Counted from the stretch's first letter, positions 18,208 through 26,659 are shown. The stretch is 59,886 bases of DNA from Spirosoma spitsbergense DSM 19989 (GCF_000374085.1 NZ_KB893564.1:1-59886); one strand, 5' to 3'. Numbers and translations are program-made. The notes: generated by a model not told the origin, from the letters alone.

Positions 18208-18885
18208 TCACTCCTCCTTAAACATATACCCCATACCAAACTGCGTATGGATCAGCTTATTGGGAAAATCCCGATCAATCTTTTTACGCAGGTAATTAAT
18301 ATAGACCTCCACTACATTCGTTCCCGTATCGAAATTTATATCCCATACGTGTTCGGCAATGGTTGGTTTTGATAATACGCGCCCCTGATTGCGCATCAAA
18401 AACTCAAGCAGGGCAAACTCACGGGCTGTTAACTCAATCAGTTTCCCATCCCGCTTCACCGTTTTAGCATCCAGGTCCATTTCTATACCGCCGTACCGTA
18501 ACGTTTGTGCCGTCATGGATACCTGCGTACCCCGCTTGGTCAGAGCCCGTATCCGCGCCAGCAGCTCGGTAAACTGAAAGGGTTTGGTTAGGTATTGGTC
18601 TGCCCCAGCATCGAACCCCATAATCTTGTCATCGGTTTCGCCCAGGGCTGTCAGCATCAGAATCGGGGTCGTTATGCCTTCAGCCCGCAATTGCCGACAG
18701 AGTTCGTAGCCATTGAGACCGGGTAAAATGAGATCGGTAATGATGGCAGCATAATTATTTTTCAGGGCCAGGCGTTTGGCAATCAGTCCATCGTAGGCAA
18801 TATCGACTTCAAACTGACTTTCTTCCAGTCCCTGCTGGATAGCCTGTAGCGTCTTCGGCTCATCTTCAACAATCAAAAGTTTCAT
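18208..18885 (-). CDS. OmpR-family response regulator
   Basis: A 225-residue regulator. The receiver domain has the acidic pair in VEDEP, phospho-acceptor Asp51 (ITDLILPG), Thr79 and Lys101 (LTKPF). A winged-helix DNA-binding domain follows from about residue 125 (LTAREFALLEFLMRN, GTNVVEVYINYLRKKID). It is the first gene of the two-component operon, immediately upstream of and coupled to its kinase. The pair resembles CusR/CusS-type or PhoP-type systems in architecture, but no target is visible. Confidence 0.93.
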   Translation of the reverse strand: MKLLIVEDEPKTLQAIQQGLEESQFEVDIAYDGLIAKRLALKNNYAAIITDLILPGLNGYELCRQLRAEGITTPILMLTALGETDDKIMGFDAGADQYLTKPFQFTELLARIRALTKRGTQVSMTAQTLRYGGIEMDLDAKTVKRDGKLIELTAREFALLEFLMRNQGRVLSKPTIAEHVWDINFDTGTNVVEVYINYLRKKIDRDFPNKLIHTQFGMGYMFKEE

Positions 18886-18968
18886 ACCGGTAAAAGTACG
18901 CGTATTGCTACCAAAAGCGAATCTTGTTCACCAATGCCTTATTAACTAAAAATACCCTATTGAGCGGG

Positions 18969-19628
18969 TTACTGAATAAAGGGCTTCACCTGTTCCATGA
19001 GCACAGACACGCGTTCTCTCAGCGCGGTATAATCACTGCTGTCTCCAGTGAATAACTGCGACCCGATACCTACCGCCGTAACACCTGCTTTGAACCAGGC
19101 ATTCAGGCTCTCACTGGTCGGTTCTACGCCCCCCGTAACCATCAGTTTCAGCCAGGGCATTGGTCCTTTGATCGCTTTTATAAAGCCCGGACCGACCACA
19201 TTGCCGGGAAATACTTTTACCAGATTGGCACCCAGCAGGGTGGCCTGATAAATCTCGTTCAGGGTGGATCCGGCGGGCATCCAGGGTACGCCCTGAACGC
19301 GACAAATAGCTCCAACAGCCACTGTAGTAACGGGTTGTACCACAAAATCAGCACCGGCTTTAATAAAATCCTCTGCCTCATCGGCCGTAAGAATCGTACC
19401 GATACCCAGCGCCATCCCGTGGCAGTGTTCCCGCACGTACGTGACTAACTGACCAAATACGGCTAATGCCTTGTCGCCCCGATTGGTAAACTCAAACACG
19501 CGCAGTCCACCATCGTAGCAGGCCTGAACGATTTGTTGCGCGTGATTGACGTCAGCATGGTAAAAAACGGGAACAATGGGATGGTTCGTGATCAGGGCAA
19601 GGATTCTGTCGGGCGAAAATAAAGACAT
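18969..19628 (-). CDS. eda: KDPG / 4-hydroxy-2-oxoglutarate aldolase
   Basis: A 219-residue class I aldolase that cleaves 2-keto-3-deoxy-6-phosphogluconate to pyruvate and glyceraldehyde 3-phosphate. Conserved points are EFTNRG (Glu46), GIGTI, the Schiff-base Lys138 in LVKVFPG, and MVTGGVEPT. It lies 13 bases downstream of the sugar kinase on the same strand, which supplies its substrate, so the two complete the uronate/deoxygluconate branch of the Entner-Doudoroff route. Confidence 0.9.
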   Translation of the reverse strand: MSLFSPDRILALITNHPIVPVFYHADVNHAQQIVQACYDGGLRVFEFTNRGDKALAVFGQLVTYVREHCHGMALGIGTILTADEAEDFIKAGADFVVQPVTTVAVGAICRVQGVPWMPAGSTLNEIYQATLLGANLVKVFPGNVVGPGFIKAIKGPMPWLKLMVTGGVEPTSESLNAWFKAGVTAVGIGSQLFTGDSSDYTALRERVSVLMEQVKPFIQ

Positions 19629-19641
19629 ATTTCAGGGTATA

Positions 19642-20664
19642 TTATAAAGTTATCATTGACGAATGGGCCACTACATCGGCCACCGTCTGCCGGGTAGCGT
19701 CACCCAGTTCCTGCAACTTACCAAAAGCAGCGGTAGCCGCAAAATCAACGACGGCCTGAGGGGCATGCTGGTTATACAACCCATAAATCAAACCGGCCAT
19801 AAAGCAGTCGCCACTCCCGACCCGGTCAACGACGGAGTCCGTTTGTAAATCCGGAGAAACGTACTGCTGTCCGTCTACATAGAGGGTAGTATAGTACCGA
19901 AGTCCCGTGGGCGGCACATCGAACCGGAAGGTATTGGCCACCACCCGGCAGCTGGGAAAACGGTTCTGAATAGCTTCCGCAGTGGTTATAGCGTGCGCCA
20001 GATAATCGGCCTGCTGTCCCTTCTGATGAATGTTTTCATCGACCGGAATACCCAACAGGACGTTAGCCGCCCAGAGATTACCCATGACTACATCGCAATG
20101 CTCCAGTATAGCAGGCATAACGGCAGTAGGCGCTTCGCCATACTGCCATAACCGTGCCCGATGATTCAGGTCTATCGACACGGTAATGCCCCGAGCAGAT
20201 GCAACGGTAACTAATTCCAGGCAGGCTGCTGCTACGCTGGCACTCAGGGCCGGGCTAATGGCACTGATGTGCAGCCAGCTTGTATCCTTCAAAACGGCCG
20301 TCCAATCGACCTTACCAATGGTTAGTTCTGAAAAAGCGGAGTGAGCGCGGTCGTAGATAACACCCGCGTTTTTGAGGTCTGTACCCTGTGGTAAAAAGTA
20401 ACTGCCGATACGCTGACCAAAGCGGGCAATTCCGGATGGGTCAATGCCCAGATCGGCTACGTATCCAACAACGTCATCGGCCAGGGAATTTTGAGGCAAT
20501 GCCGTGCTGTATTTGACCGGAATACCCCAGTTTGCCAATGCCGTTGCTACGTTCAATTCTGCCCCACCCACAAAAACAGGCATGGATGCCTGCCGAATCC
20601 ACTGGCCGCCAGCCACTGGAGAAAATCGCAATAATAATTCGCCGAAGCAACAAACGTTGGTCAT
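19642..20664 (-). CDS. kdgK: 2-keto-3-deoxygluconate kinase (PfkB family)
   Basis: A 340-residue ribokinase-type sugar kinase. It begins with FGELLLRFSP and has the substrate-side FVGGAELNVATALANWG. The catalytic anion-hole motif DRVGSGDCFMAGL near residues 280-290 holds the general-base Asp. Pairing with the KDPG aldolase 13 bases downstream supports 2-keto-3-deoxygluconate as substrate. It lies 136 bases after argB on the same strand but probably has its own promoter. Confidence 0.88.
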   Translation of the reverse strand: MTNVCCFGELLLRFSPVAGGQWIRQASMPVFVGGAELNVATALANWGIPVKYSTALPQNSLADDVVGYVADLGIDPSGIARFGQRIGSYFLPQGTDLKNAGVIYDRAHSAFSELTIGKVDWTAVLKDTSWLHISAISPALSASVAAACLELVTVASARGITVSIDLNHRARLWQYGEAPTAVMPAILEHCDVVMGNLWAANVLLGIPVDENIHQKGQQADYLAHAITTAEAIQNRFPSCRVVANTFRFDVPPTGLRYYTTLYVDGQQYVSPDLQTDSVVDRVGSGDCFMAGLIYGLYNQHAPQAVVDFAATAAFGKLQELGDATRQTVADVVAHSSMITL

Positions 20665-20800
20665 AAGTGAACGATGTACAGAAGGATACAGGGTCTCGTT
20701 GCTCTACTGATTGCTTTCGCTACGTAACCTGCTTAAAAAAGAGCAGCAACGGCTTATTTTATACCCTTTTTTTGACCGGATAACGGGTCTGTCCCCACGC

Positions 20801-21583
20801 TTACAGCATCAACGTTGTGCCAGCTCCCTGATCAACAGCCGTAGCGACTTCATCGGCATGGCAGATAATAACCCTGGAAACTCCCTTTTTCAGAGCGTTG
20901 AAGGCATTATCCAGTTTGGGAATCATGCCTTTGCTGATGATTCCGGCCGTTTTGTACGCTTCGTACAGAGCAGGTGTAAGTTTATCAATAACACTGTTAT
21001 CATCTGATGGGTCTTTTAAAACACCCTTCTTCTCGAAGCAATAAATCAGCGTTACCTCATTGTGCGTCACCATATCGACCGCAATGGCCGACGCCATCGT
21101 GTCGGCATTGGTATTTAATAATTCCCCGACAGTATTGTATGTAATGGGTGCGAAAACCGGGGTCAACTCCTGACGAAGAAAAAACTGAATTTGCCCGGAA
21201 TCGACCTCTTCAATATCCCCGACCATACCATAATCAATGTCTTTAACGGGTCGTTTTCTGGCCAGTACCGTACTGCCGTCGGCCCCGGTCAGTCCGATGG
21301 CATTTACCTCCAGCGCCTGAAGTTTAGCGACTATCTGTTTGTTCACCAAGCCACCGTATACCATTGTCACCACGTCGAGCATGGGTTGGTCGGTGATGCG
21401 TCGACCGTCTACCATCTTGGTTTCGATACCGAGTTTCTCGGCTATCTGAGTGGCAATTTTCCCTCCGCCGTGGATGAGTATTCTGGCGCCTTTCAACCCG
21501 GAGAAAGCCGTTAGAAAGCGTTGCAGTGCCGTGGGGTCATCGATAATGTTTCCTCCGATTTTGATTACCAGTAAAGAAGCCAT
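20801..21583 (-). CDS. argB: Acetylglutamate kinase
   Basis: A 260-residue amino-acid kinase. It has KIGGN at 8-12 and HGGGK at 38-42 for nucleotide and phosphate binding, and a C-terminal KLDNAFNALKKGV. It phosphorylates the N-acylated glutamate in arginine synthesis. Given the succinyl-type transcarbamylase next to it, the real substrate may be N-succinylglutamate, as proposed for Bacteroides; that is inference. It is the third gene of the argD-argF'-argB run, 54 bases after argF', and the gap holds a strong hairpin. Confidence 0.92.
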   Translation of the reverse strand: MASLLVIKIGGNIIDDPTALQRFLTAFSGLKGARILIHGGGKIATQIAEKLGIETKMVDGRRITDQPMLDVVTMVYGGLVNKQIVAKLQALEVNAIGLTGADGSTVLARKRPVKDIDYGMVGDIEEVDSGQIQFFLRQELTPVFAPITYNTVGELLNTNADTMASAIAVDMVTHNEVTLIYCFEKKGVLKDPSDDNSVIDKLTPALYEAYKTAGIISKGMIPKLDNAFNALKKGVSRVIICHADEVATAVDQGAGTTLML

Positions 21584-21600
21584 GTTGAAAGCTGTACGTT

Positions 21601-21632
21601 AACGGAAACGGGCGAAAAAGCCCGTTTCCGTT
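21601..21632. promoter_or_regulatory. Strong hairpin between argF' and argB
   Basis: A 13-bp perfect stem, AACGGAAACGGGC / GCCCGTTTCCGTT, with loop GAAAAA fills the 54-base gap in the arg operon. No T tract follows on the minus strand, so it is not a standard terminator. It could be an attenuator-like or RNA-stability element that sets the argB level. Confidence 0.6.
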
Positions 21633-21637
21633 ACCCT

Positions 21638-22612
21638 TTATAAACTCGTTAAAATCTCTTTCAGCACCGCCTGTGCCGACCATTCGCGGTTAGCTGCCTG
21701 TTCAATCACCAGCGATTGCGGACTATCCAGCACAGCATCGGAAACTTTCAAGTTACGCCGAACCGGCAGGCAGTGCATAAACTTCCCGTTGTTGGTCAGG
21801 TTCATTTGATCCATCGTAACTGCCCACGAAGAATCCTGCGTCAGCACGTGTCCGTACTGCGTATAGGATGACCAGTTTTTACCGTAGACAAAATCGGCAC
21901 CGTCGAACGCTTCCTGCTGATTATAAATTACGGGAGCGTTACCCGCGAATTCGGGAGCCAGTTCGTAGCCTTCGGGGTGCGTCATCACAAACTCGATGTG
22001 ACCAGCCTGAGCGCAGGCGTTCATCCACTCTGCAAACGAGTTGGCAACGGCCTGCGGCAGCGGTTTGAAATGCGGGAGCCAGGTAAGCACCACCTTCGGG
22101 CGTTTGGGTAAGCTGGCATTGTCCCTTCTTACCTCTTCAATCGTGATACAATCAGCCAGCGATTGCAGCGGGTGCCGCGTGGCCGATTCGAGGTTTACGA
22201 TGGGTACACGGGCATACTTGGCAAACTGGTGCATTACCTGTTCGCGGTAATCTTTGTCGCGGTCCTGCAGTTCGGCAAAAGCCCGGATTCCGATGATGTT
22301 GCAATAGCGACCTATTACGGCAGCGGCTTCGCGGATATGTTCTGCCTTATCACCGTTCATCAGCACGCCTTCTTCCATTTCCAGCCCCCAGCTATCCTGC
22401 CCGACGTTCATGATCATCACATTCATGCCGAGATTCTGGGCTGCTTTCTGGGTACTCAGGCGCGTTCGCAGGCTGGAATTAAAGAAAATCAGACCAATGG
22501 TTTTGTTTTTGCCCAGGTGCTGACTGGCAAACGGGTTTGCCTTTGCATCAAGGCCAGACTGGATAAGCGCGTCGATATCAGTAACGTCGGCGAGGGAAAG
22601 GAAATTAGTCAT
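21638..22612 (-). CDS. argF': N-succinylornithine carbamoyltransferase (ArgF')
   Basis: A 324-residue transcarbamylase of the Bacteroidota arginine pathway. The carbamoyl-phosphate loop is SSLRTRLS (46-53) and the ornithine-side motif is HCLPVRR near 279. Residue 90, in NGDKAEHI, aligns with Pro90 of the Bacteroides fragilis succinylornithine enzyme and Glu92 of the Xanthomonas acetylornithine enzyme. Here it is Ala, and from memory the Xanthomonas Glu92-to-Ala change gives the succinyl specificity. So N-succinylornithine is the likely substrate. It lies between argD and argB. Confidence 0.88.
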   Translation of the reverse strand: MTNFLSLADVTDIDALIQSGLDAKANPFASQHLGKNKTIGLIFFNSSLRTRLSTQKAAQNLGMNVMIMNVGQDSWGLEMEEGVLMNGDKAEHIREAAAVIGRYCNIIGIRAFAELQDRDKDYREQVMHQFAKYARVPIVNLESATRHPLQSLADCITIEEVRRDNASLPKRPKVVLTWLPHFKPLPQAVANSFAEWMNACAQAGHIEFVMTHPEGYELAPEFAGNAPVIYNQQEAFDGADFVYGKNWSSYTQYGHVLTQDSSWAVTMDQMNLTNNGKFMHCLPVRRNLKVSDAVLDSPQSLVIEQAANREWSAQAVLKEILTSL

Positions 22613-22726
22613 TTTATGCTTGGTGGCAGGGGTAATTCAGACACAAAAGTCTGTTAAAACGTAGTCAAGGATAAATAATAGGAACGCAGAGAATCAATGG
22701 CTATCCGTTAAGCATGCCCAAAGTGA

Positions 22727-23869
22727 CTAAGCCGCTACTTTCTCGGCCTTTAGCACCTTTTGTAAGGCTTCCAGAAACTGGTCGGCTTCATCCGTACCGA
22801 TGGCCAGCGAGGGCAGCAGGCGAATGGTGTTTTTACCCGCCACGCCTGTAAACTGCTTATGCCCGAACAATAGCGTTTTCCGTAACTCGTCGACCGGAAA
22901 ATCATACTCGATGCCAATCATCAGTCCACGTCCGCGCAGGTCTTTATAACCACCAATTTGCCGGATGCCATCCATCAGGTAATTTCCCATGCGGGTGGCG
23001 TTTTCAAGCAACCCTTCATCGCGCATGATGTCCAGCACCGCAATACCCGCCGTGCAGGCCAGATGATTGCCGCCAAACGTAGTACCCAGCAGGCCATAAC
23101 TGGCTTTGAACTTAGGGGAAATGAGAATACCACCAATCGGGAAGCCGTTACCCATCCCTTTCGCCATCGAAATAATATCGGCTTCGATACCGCTGAACTG
23201 GTGTGAGAAAAACTTACCCGACCGTCCGTAGCCACACTGAACGCCATCCAGAATAAGAACCGCACCGGTTTCATCGCAACGCTGACGAAGGGTTTTCAGA
23301 AAGTCGTCGGTAGCAACCTGAATACCACCCACGCCCTGAATGCCTTCTACAATGACCGCACAGGTATCCGTCGTGATTCCAGTCCGGGCTGCTTCGGGGT
23401 TGTTATACGGCAAAAAAGTAACGTGCTCTTTATAATTGACGGGCGCCACGATAGATGGGTTATCCGTAACGGCTACTGCGCCTGCCGTACGACCGTGAAA
23501 CGACTTGGTAAAGGCTACGACCTTCGTCCGACCGGTATGAAACGATGCCAGTTTCAGGGCATTCTCGTTGGCTTCGGCACCGGAGTTACACAGAAAAAGT
23601 GCATAGCCGGGATGGTCGGAGAGCGCACCCAGCTTATCGGCCAGTTCCTGTTGCTGCGGAATCTGGACGGAGTTGGAATAAAATGAAATTTTATGCAGCT
23701 GATCCGTCAGTGCCTGTACGTAACGAGGGTGGGTATGACCAACCGAAATAACGGCATGGCCCCCGTATAGGTCTAAATAACGGGTGCCATCGGCATCCCA
23801 CAAGTAGCTGCCCTGCGCCCGAACGGGTTCAATGTCATAAAGCGGATAAACGTTAAAAAGCGATGCCAT
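22727..23869 (-). CDS. argD: Acetyl/succinylornithine aminotransferase
   Basis: A 380-residue class III PLP aminotransferase. It has the phosphate-binding CNSGAEANENALKLA, and the Schiff-base Lys237 in SMAKGMGNGFPIGG. The cofactor-ring aspartate is Asp208. It transaminates N-acylglutamate semialdehyde to N-acylornithine. In the usual class III motif Asp-Glu-V/I-Gln, the second residue here is Gly209; the codon is GGC, so this is not an ambiguity in reading. It is the first gene of the argD-argF'-argB run, 114 bases from argF'. Confidence 0.9.
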   Translation of the reverse strand: MASLFNVYPLYDIEPVRAQGSYLWDADGTRYLDLYGGHAVISVGHTHPRYVQALTDQLHKISFYSNSVQIPQQQELADKLGALSDHPGYALFLCNSGAEANENALKLASFHTGRTKVVAFTKSFHGRTAGAVAVTDNPSIVAPVNYKEHVTFLPYNNPEAARTGITTDTCAVIVEGIQGVGGIQVATDDFLKTLRQRCDETGAVLILDGVQCGYGRSGKFFSHQFSGIEADIISMAKGMGNGFPIGGILISPKFKASYGLLGTTFGGNHLACTAGIAVLDIMRDEGLLENATRMGNYLMDGIRQIGGYKDLRGRGLMIGIEYDFPVDELRKTLLFGHKQFTGVAGKNTIRLLPSLAIGTDEADQFLEALQKVLKAEKVAA

Positions 23870-24082
23870 TGATGTATATCGTCAAAGGTTTCAGGTACCG
23901 ACGATAGCTGAAACTGAATGAGGTGCAAGTTTACGGATAATCAGAGTAAAAGTTGGGCTAAAAATGGAAAAAGGAAGCCGGGTGACTTCCTTCTTTACGT
24001 ACTAACCACTGTGTATGGCCCATCAAAAACAAGGGTAAGCGAGGCCAATATTACGTTGCTACCAGGTTACATAGAATCAGTT

Positions 24083-24120
24083 CGGCGTAGATACTACCCC
24101 AAATGGTAGCATCTACGCCG
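24083..24120. repeat. Palindromic hairpin, copy 1 of the CGGCGTAGAT element
   Basis: The arms CGGCGTAGAT (24083-24092) and ATCTACGCCG (24111-24120) are perfect complements, extended inward by CTACC / GGTAG after one mismatch, with loop CCAAAT. It lies 40 bases after the stop of the first small lipoprotein gene (minus strand). A second copy with the same stem but a different interior follows the next paralogue. No T tract follows. Confidence 0.75.
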
Positions 24121-24159
24121 TGACTGTAAGTGAATGCATGGGAGCTTTCTATAACATTA

Positions 24160-24768
24160 TTACCCGTTGATAACGCCAAGCAGGATAAGTACCAGTCCGA
24201 CGATAAATCCAATCAGACCAAGGACACCCAGTACGCTTCCTCCTCCGAGAATAAGCAGTATCAGGCCAATGACGCCAATAATGACGCCAAGCCGAACATT
24301 GCTGTTCATCGCATCTGTTTTATCAGGAGCTACGTGGTTCTTTATTTTTTTGTCCATTTTCTTGAGTATCGTCCGCTCCATCAACGTCATTTTACGGGTG
24401 GAGGCAGCCTTCGTCGAAACGGTTGCTTTATCGGTGGCCGTTGTCAGCAGGTTATTCAGGCGAGCCATGCGCTTGTTCAGGGTCTTACTGGCAGCCAGTT
24501 TACTGTCGTTGCGTACATACGCTTCTATCTGGCTAACGGCCTGCTTAGCCTGAGCAACCTGCTCGGTAGCCACAGCAGGCGTTTCATTCGATACGACTAC
24601 CGTTTCAACTACTACGTCTGCTGGTGCCGCTACAACCGCTTTTTCGGGTTTGTTTACCGCAAACTGCTCACGGGCTGTCGGCTGAAAATAAGCCACGGGG
24701 CGGCTACAGGAAGCCAGAAGAGCAGTGCCTAACAAGGCAGCAAAAAGGTGTTTGGTAAGTGTTCTCAT
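24160..24768 (-). CDS. Small lipoprotein, paralogue A of a tandem triplet
   Basis: A 202-residue lipoprotein; the start at 24768 (MRTLTKHLF) gives lipobox LLASC followed by SRPVAYFQPTAREQF. A Lys/Arg-rich helical centre (YVRNDSKLAAS, LKKMDKKIKNH) leads to a glycine-rich hydrophobic hairpin at the C-terminus (about 155-202: GVIIGVIGLILLILGGG, IVGLVLILLG). So both ends are membrane-associated. It shares AYFQPTxREQF, QAKQAVSQIEAYVRND and the KKxDKKIKNH core with its neighbour at 25056. I know no assigned function; the C-terminal part resembles glycine-zipper modules. The longer frame to 24828 is not preferred. Confidence 0.8.
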   Translation of the reverse strand: MRTLTKHLFAALLGTALLASCSRPVAYFQPTAREQFAVNKPEKAVVAAPADVVVETVVVSNETPAVATEQVAQAKQAVSQIEAYVRNDSKLAASKTLNKRMARLNNLLTTATDKATVSTKAASTRKMTLMERTILKKMDKKIKNHVAPDKTDAMNSNVRLGVIIGVIGLILLILGGGSVLGVLGLIGFIVGLVLILLGVING

Positions 24769-24972
24769 AGATGAGATGGTTAGAATGATAAAAGGTAAAT
24801 TTTTAACTGTCACTAGCAACAGGTGCAACTTTATCAGTTTATTCGGGAAAAATCAACTACTATTTTTTACTGAGTAAACAAATTCCCAAAAAACATACAA
24901 TACGGTCCGGAAAATGGCTGCCTGAATCACCCTTGTTGATATGGTATTTTACCGGACACCGCAAAAGCCAAT

Positions 24973-25010
24973 CGGCGTAGATGCAGCCGTTAGGCTTTAC
25001 ATCTACGCCG
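24973..25010. repeat. Palindromic hairpin, copy 2 of the CGGCGTAGAT element
   Basis: The same 10-base arms as copy 1 (CGGCGTAGAT / ATCTACGCCG) enclose a different 18-base interior that itself pairs AGCC with GGCT. It lies 46 bases after the stop of paralogue B. On the minus strand it is followed by ATTGGCTTTTG, so it may also end transcription. Confidence 0.75.
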
Positions 25011-25055
25011 AAAGAAAGACTATCCAGCGATAGATCTTCACTAAAAGCTGATTCG

Positions 25056-25673
25056 TTATCGCAACAGGTCAACCAGTACCAGTATCAAACCTACTATCAA
25101 TGCGACATAACCAAGGGTAGCCAGACCGCCCGTACCAACCAGCAGCAAGACAAGACCAATAACACCCACAATTAGACCAATAGTCAGCAGCGACTTGGCC
25201 ATAGTGCGCTCGGGCGACAAATGATTCTTTATTTTCTTGTCTACCCGCTTCAGCATCACTTTCTGGATGAGCGAATTTTTCTGGGCGGACGTTGCTTTCA
25301 GCGATGAAGCATCATTGGCTGACGTGTTCGACAGCAGTTGTTTCACGCGATCCATGCGCTTCACTAATTTCTTGTTCGATGCCAGTTTGTTGTCATTACG
25401 AACGTACGCTTCAATCTGACTCACAGCTTGCTTAGCCTGAGCAACCTGCTCGGCAGGCGTAGCATTTTGCACTACTACAGTCGCTTCCGACGCTGCTACT
25501 TTTTCCGTTACCGGCTGCATGGTCGCAACGTCCGTAGGGGTAACAATTTCCGACTGAACCGATTTGAATTGCTCACGAGCTGTCGGCTGGAAATAAGCAA
25601 CTGGGCGGCTGCAGGAAGAGATAAGAGCAGTGCCTATCAGGGCAGCCATTAGGGACTTGGAAAACATTCTCAT
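25056..25673 (-). CDS. Small lipoprotein, paralogue B of a tandem triplet
   Basis: A 205-residue lipoprotein with lipobox LISSC, then SRPVAYFQPTAREQF identical to paralogue A. The central basic helix (YVRNDNKLASNKK, KRVDKKIKNHLSPE) and the glycine-rich C-terminal hydrophobic hairpin (GLIVGVIGLVLLLVGTGG, LIVGLILVLVD) match paralogue A closely. It is therefore a recent duplicate. A function is not known. Charged middle plus two hydrophobic ends would suit a protein bridging or clamping membranes, but that is speculation. Confidence 0.8.
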   Translation of the reverse strand: MRMFSKSLMAALIGTALISSCSRPVAYFQPTAREQFKSVQSEIVTPTDVATMQPVTEKVAASEATVVVQNATPAEQVAQAKQAVSQIEAYVRNDNKLASNKKLVKRMDRVKQLLSNTSANDASSLKATSAQKNSLIQKVMLKRVDKKIKNHLSPERTMAKSLLTIGLIVGVIGLVLLLVGTGGLATLGYVALIVGLILVLVDLLR

Positions 25674-25880
25674 AACAGAATAAAGATTAAGTGAAAAAAT
25701 AGAGTAAAGTGAGCAATTGGTATTGTCATCATCATCAACTAAAGCCTAATAAATTTGTTAAAAAAAATTTAAAATTAAGGTAGTTATTAGTAACCAAAAC
25801 CCTTGATTATACAGATTTACAAATAGTTAGCCTTCTCAAAATAAACATTAGAAGAGAGAATGAAACGGTAAGCGATTAGC

Positions 25881-26495
25881 TCATATTAATCCGATGAGTA
25901 AAAGGATTAATCCACCGATGATGCCGATAACCCCAATAGTAGCTCCTGTTGTACCGGCAGAAGAAATCAGCAGGATAATGATACCCGCAAGTAGCACGAC
26001 TGCCCCCAGTGCCAGAACGCCTTTTATAGCCATTGCTTTTTCCGGATTAGCGGGTGCCAGTTGCCTGTTAATTGTTCTGTTCAGTTTCTTCACCATCAGG
26101 TGTTGCATCAGGTTCATTTTTTTAGAGACGGCTCCAGTACTTGGCGTCAAATTACCTTTACCAACAGCGGTAGCCAGCATGGTACGCACCCGGCTCAGTC
26201 GTTTCTGAACGGTTCTGTCGGCCACTAATTTCTGGTCATTTCGTACCAGGGCATCTACTTTATCCAATGCCTGCGTGGCCTGAATAACCGGCGTATTTGT
26301 GGAAGCCACAGTCTCCGTAGGCACAACTCCCGAAGCGGTGGACTGATTAGTCAGATCGGTAGCGGACGCGGGCTTTGCCGTGCTGGAAAAATGTTCGCGG
26401 GTGGTGGGTTGAAAATACGCTGTTGGGCGGCTACAGGCTATAAATAAAGTTGCCATTAACAGACTGGCGAATAAACCTTGTACATAAATCTTCAT
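25881..26495 (-). CDS. Small lipoprotein, paralogue C of a tandem triplet
   Basis: A 204-residue lipoprotein, lipobox FIAC, then SRPTAYFQPTTREHF. It keeps the layout of paralogues A and B: variable linker, basic helix (LVRNDQKLVADRTVQKRL, KKLNRTINRQLAP) and glycine-rich C-terminal hydrophobic pair. Sequence identity is clearly lower, so it is the older branch. Unlike A and B it is not followed by the CGGCGTAGAT hairpin. The 200-base gap before paralogue B is very AT-rich. Confidence 0.8.
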   Translation of the reverse strand: MKIYVQGLFASLLMATLFIACSRPTAYFQPTTREHFSSTAKPASATDLTNQSTASGVVPTETVASTNTPVIQATQALDKVDALVRNDQKLVADRTVQKRLSRVRTMLATAVGKGNLTPSTGAVSKKMNLMQHLMVKKLNRTINRQLAPANPEKAMAIKGVLALGAVVLLAGIIILLISSAGTTGATIGVIGIIGGLILLLIGLI

Positions 26496-26602
26496 GATGA
26501 AAAATGATTAAATGAAGTTCAACAAAGTGAATTATCAATCGGTAGAACCGAAAGCATATTGTTTTGTTAACACTCAGATAAAAAAATCGATTTGTATAAA
26601 AA

Positions 26603-26645
26603 AAGAGTCTGCGATTCCAAGCTGAAATCGCAGACTCTTTTTTTA
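26603..26645 (-). terminator. Rho-independent terminator of clpX
   Basis: The arms AAAGAGTCTGCGATT and AATCGCAGACTCTTT enclose loop CCAAGCTGA, with an A run on the left that becomes a T tract on the minus strand. It lies just after the clpX stop at 26660. Confidence 0.85.
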
Positions 26646-26659
26646 TGTGTTGGTCTAAA

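Noticed and set aside
23918..24109. A 63-residue plus-strand frame in the gap between argD and the lipoprotein triplet
   Set aside because: No family, no promoter element and no homologous partner; part of it falls in the palindrome region.
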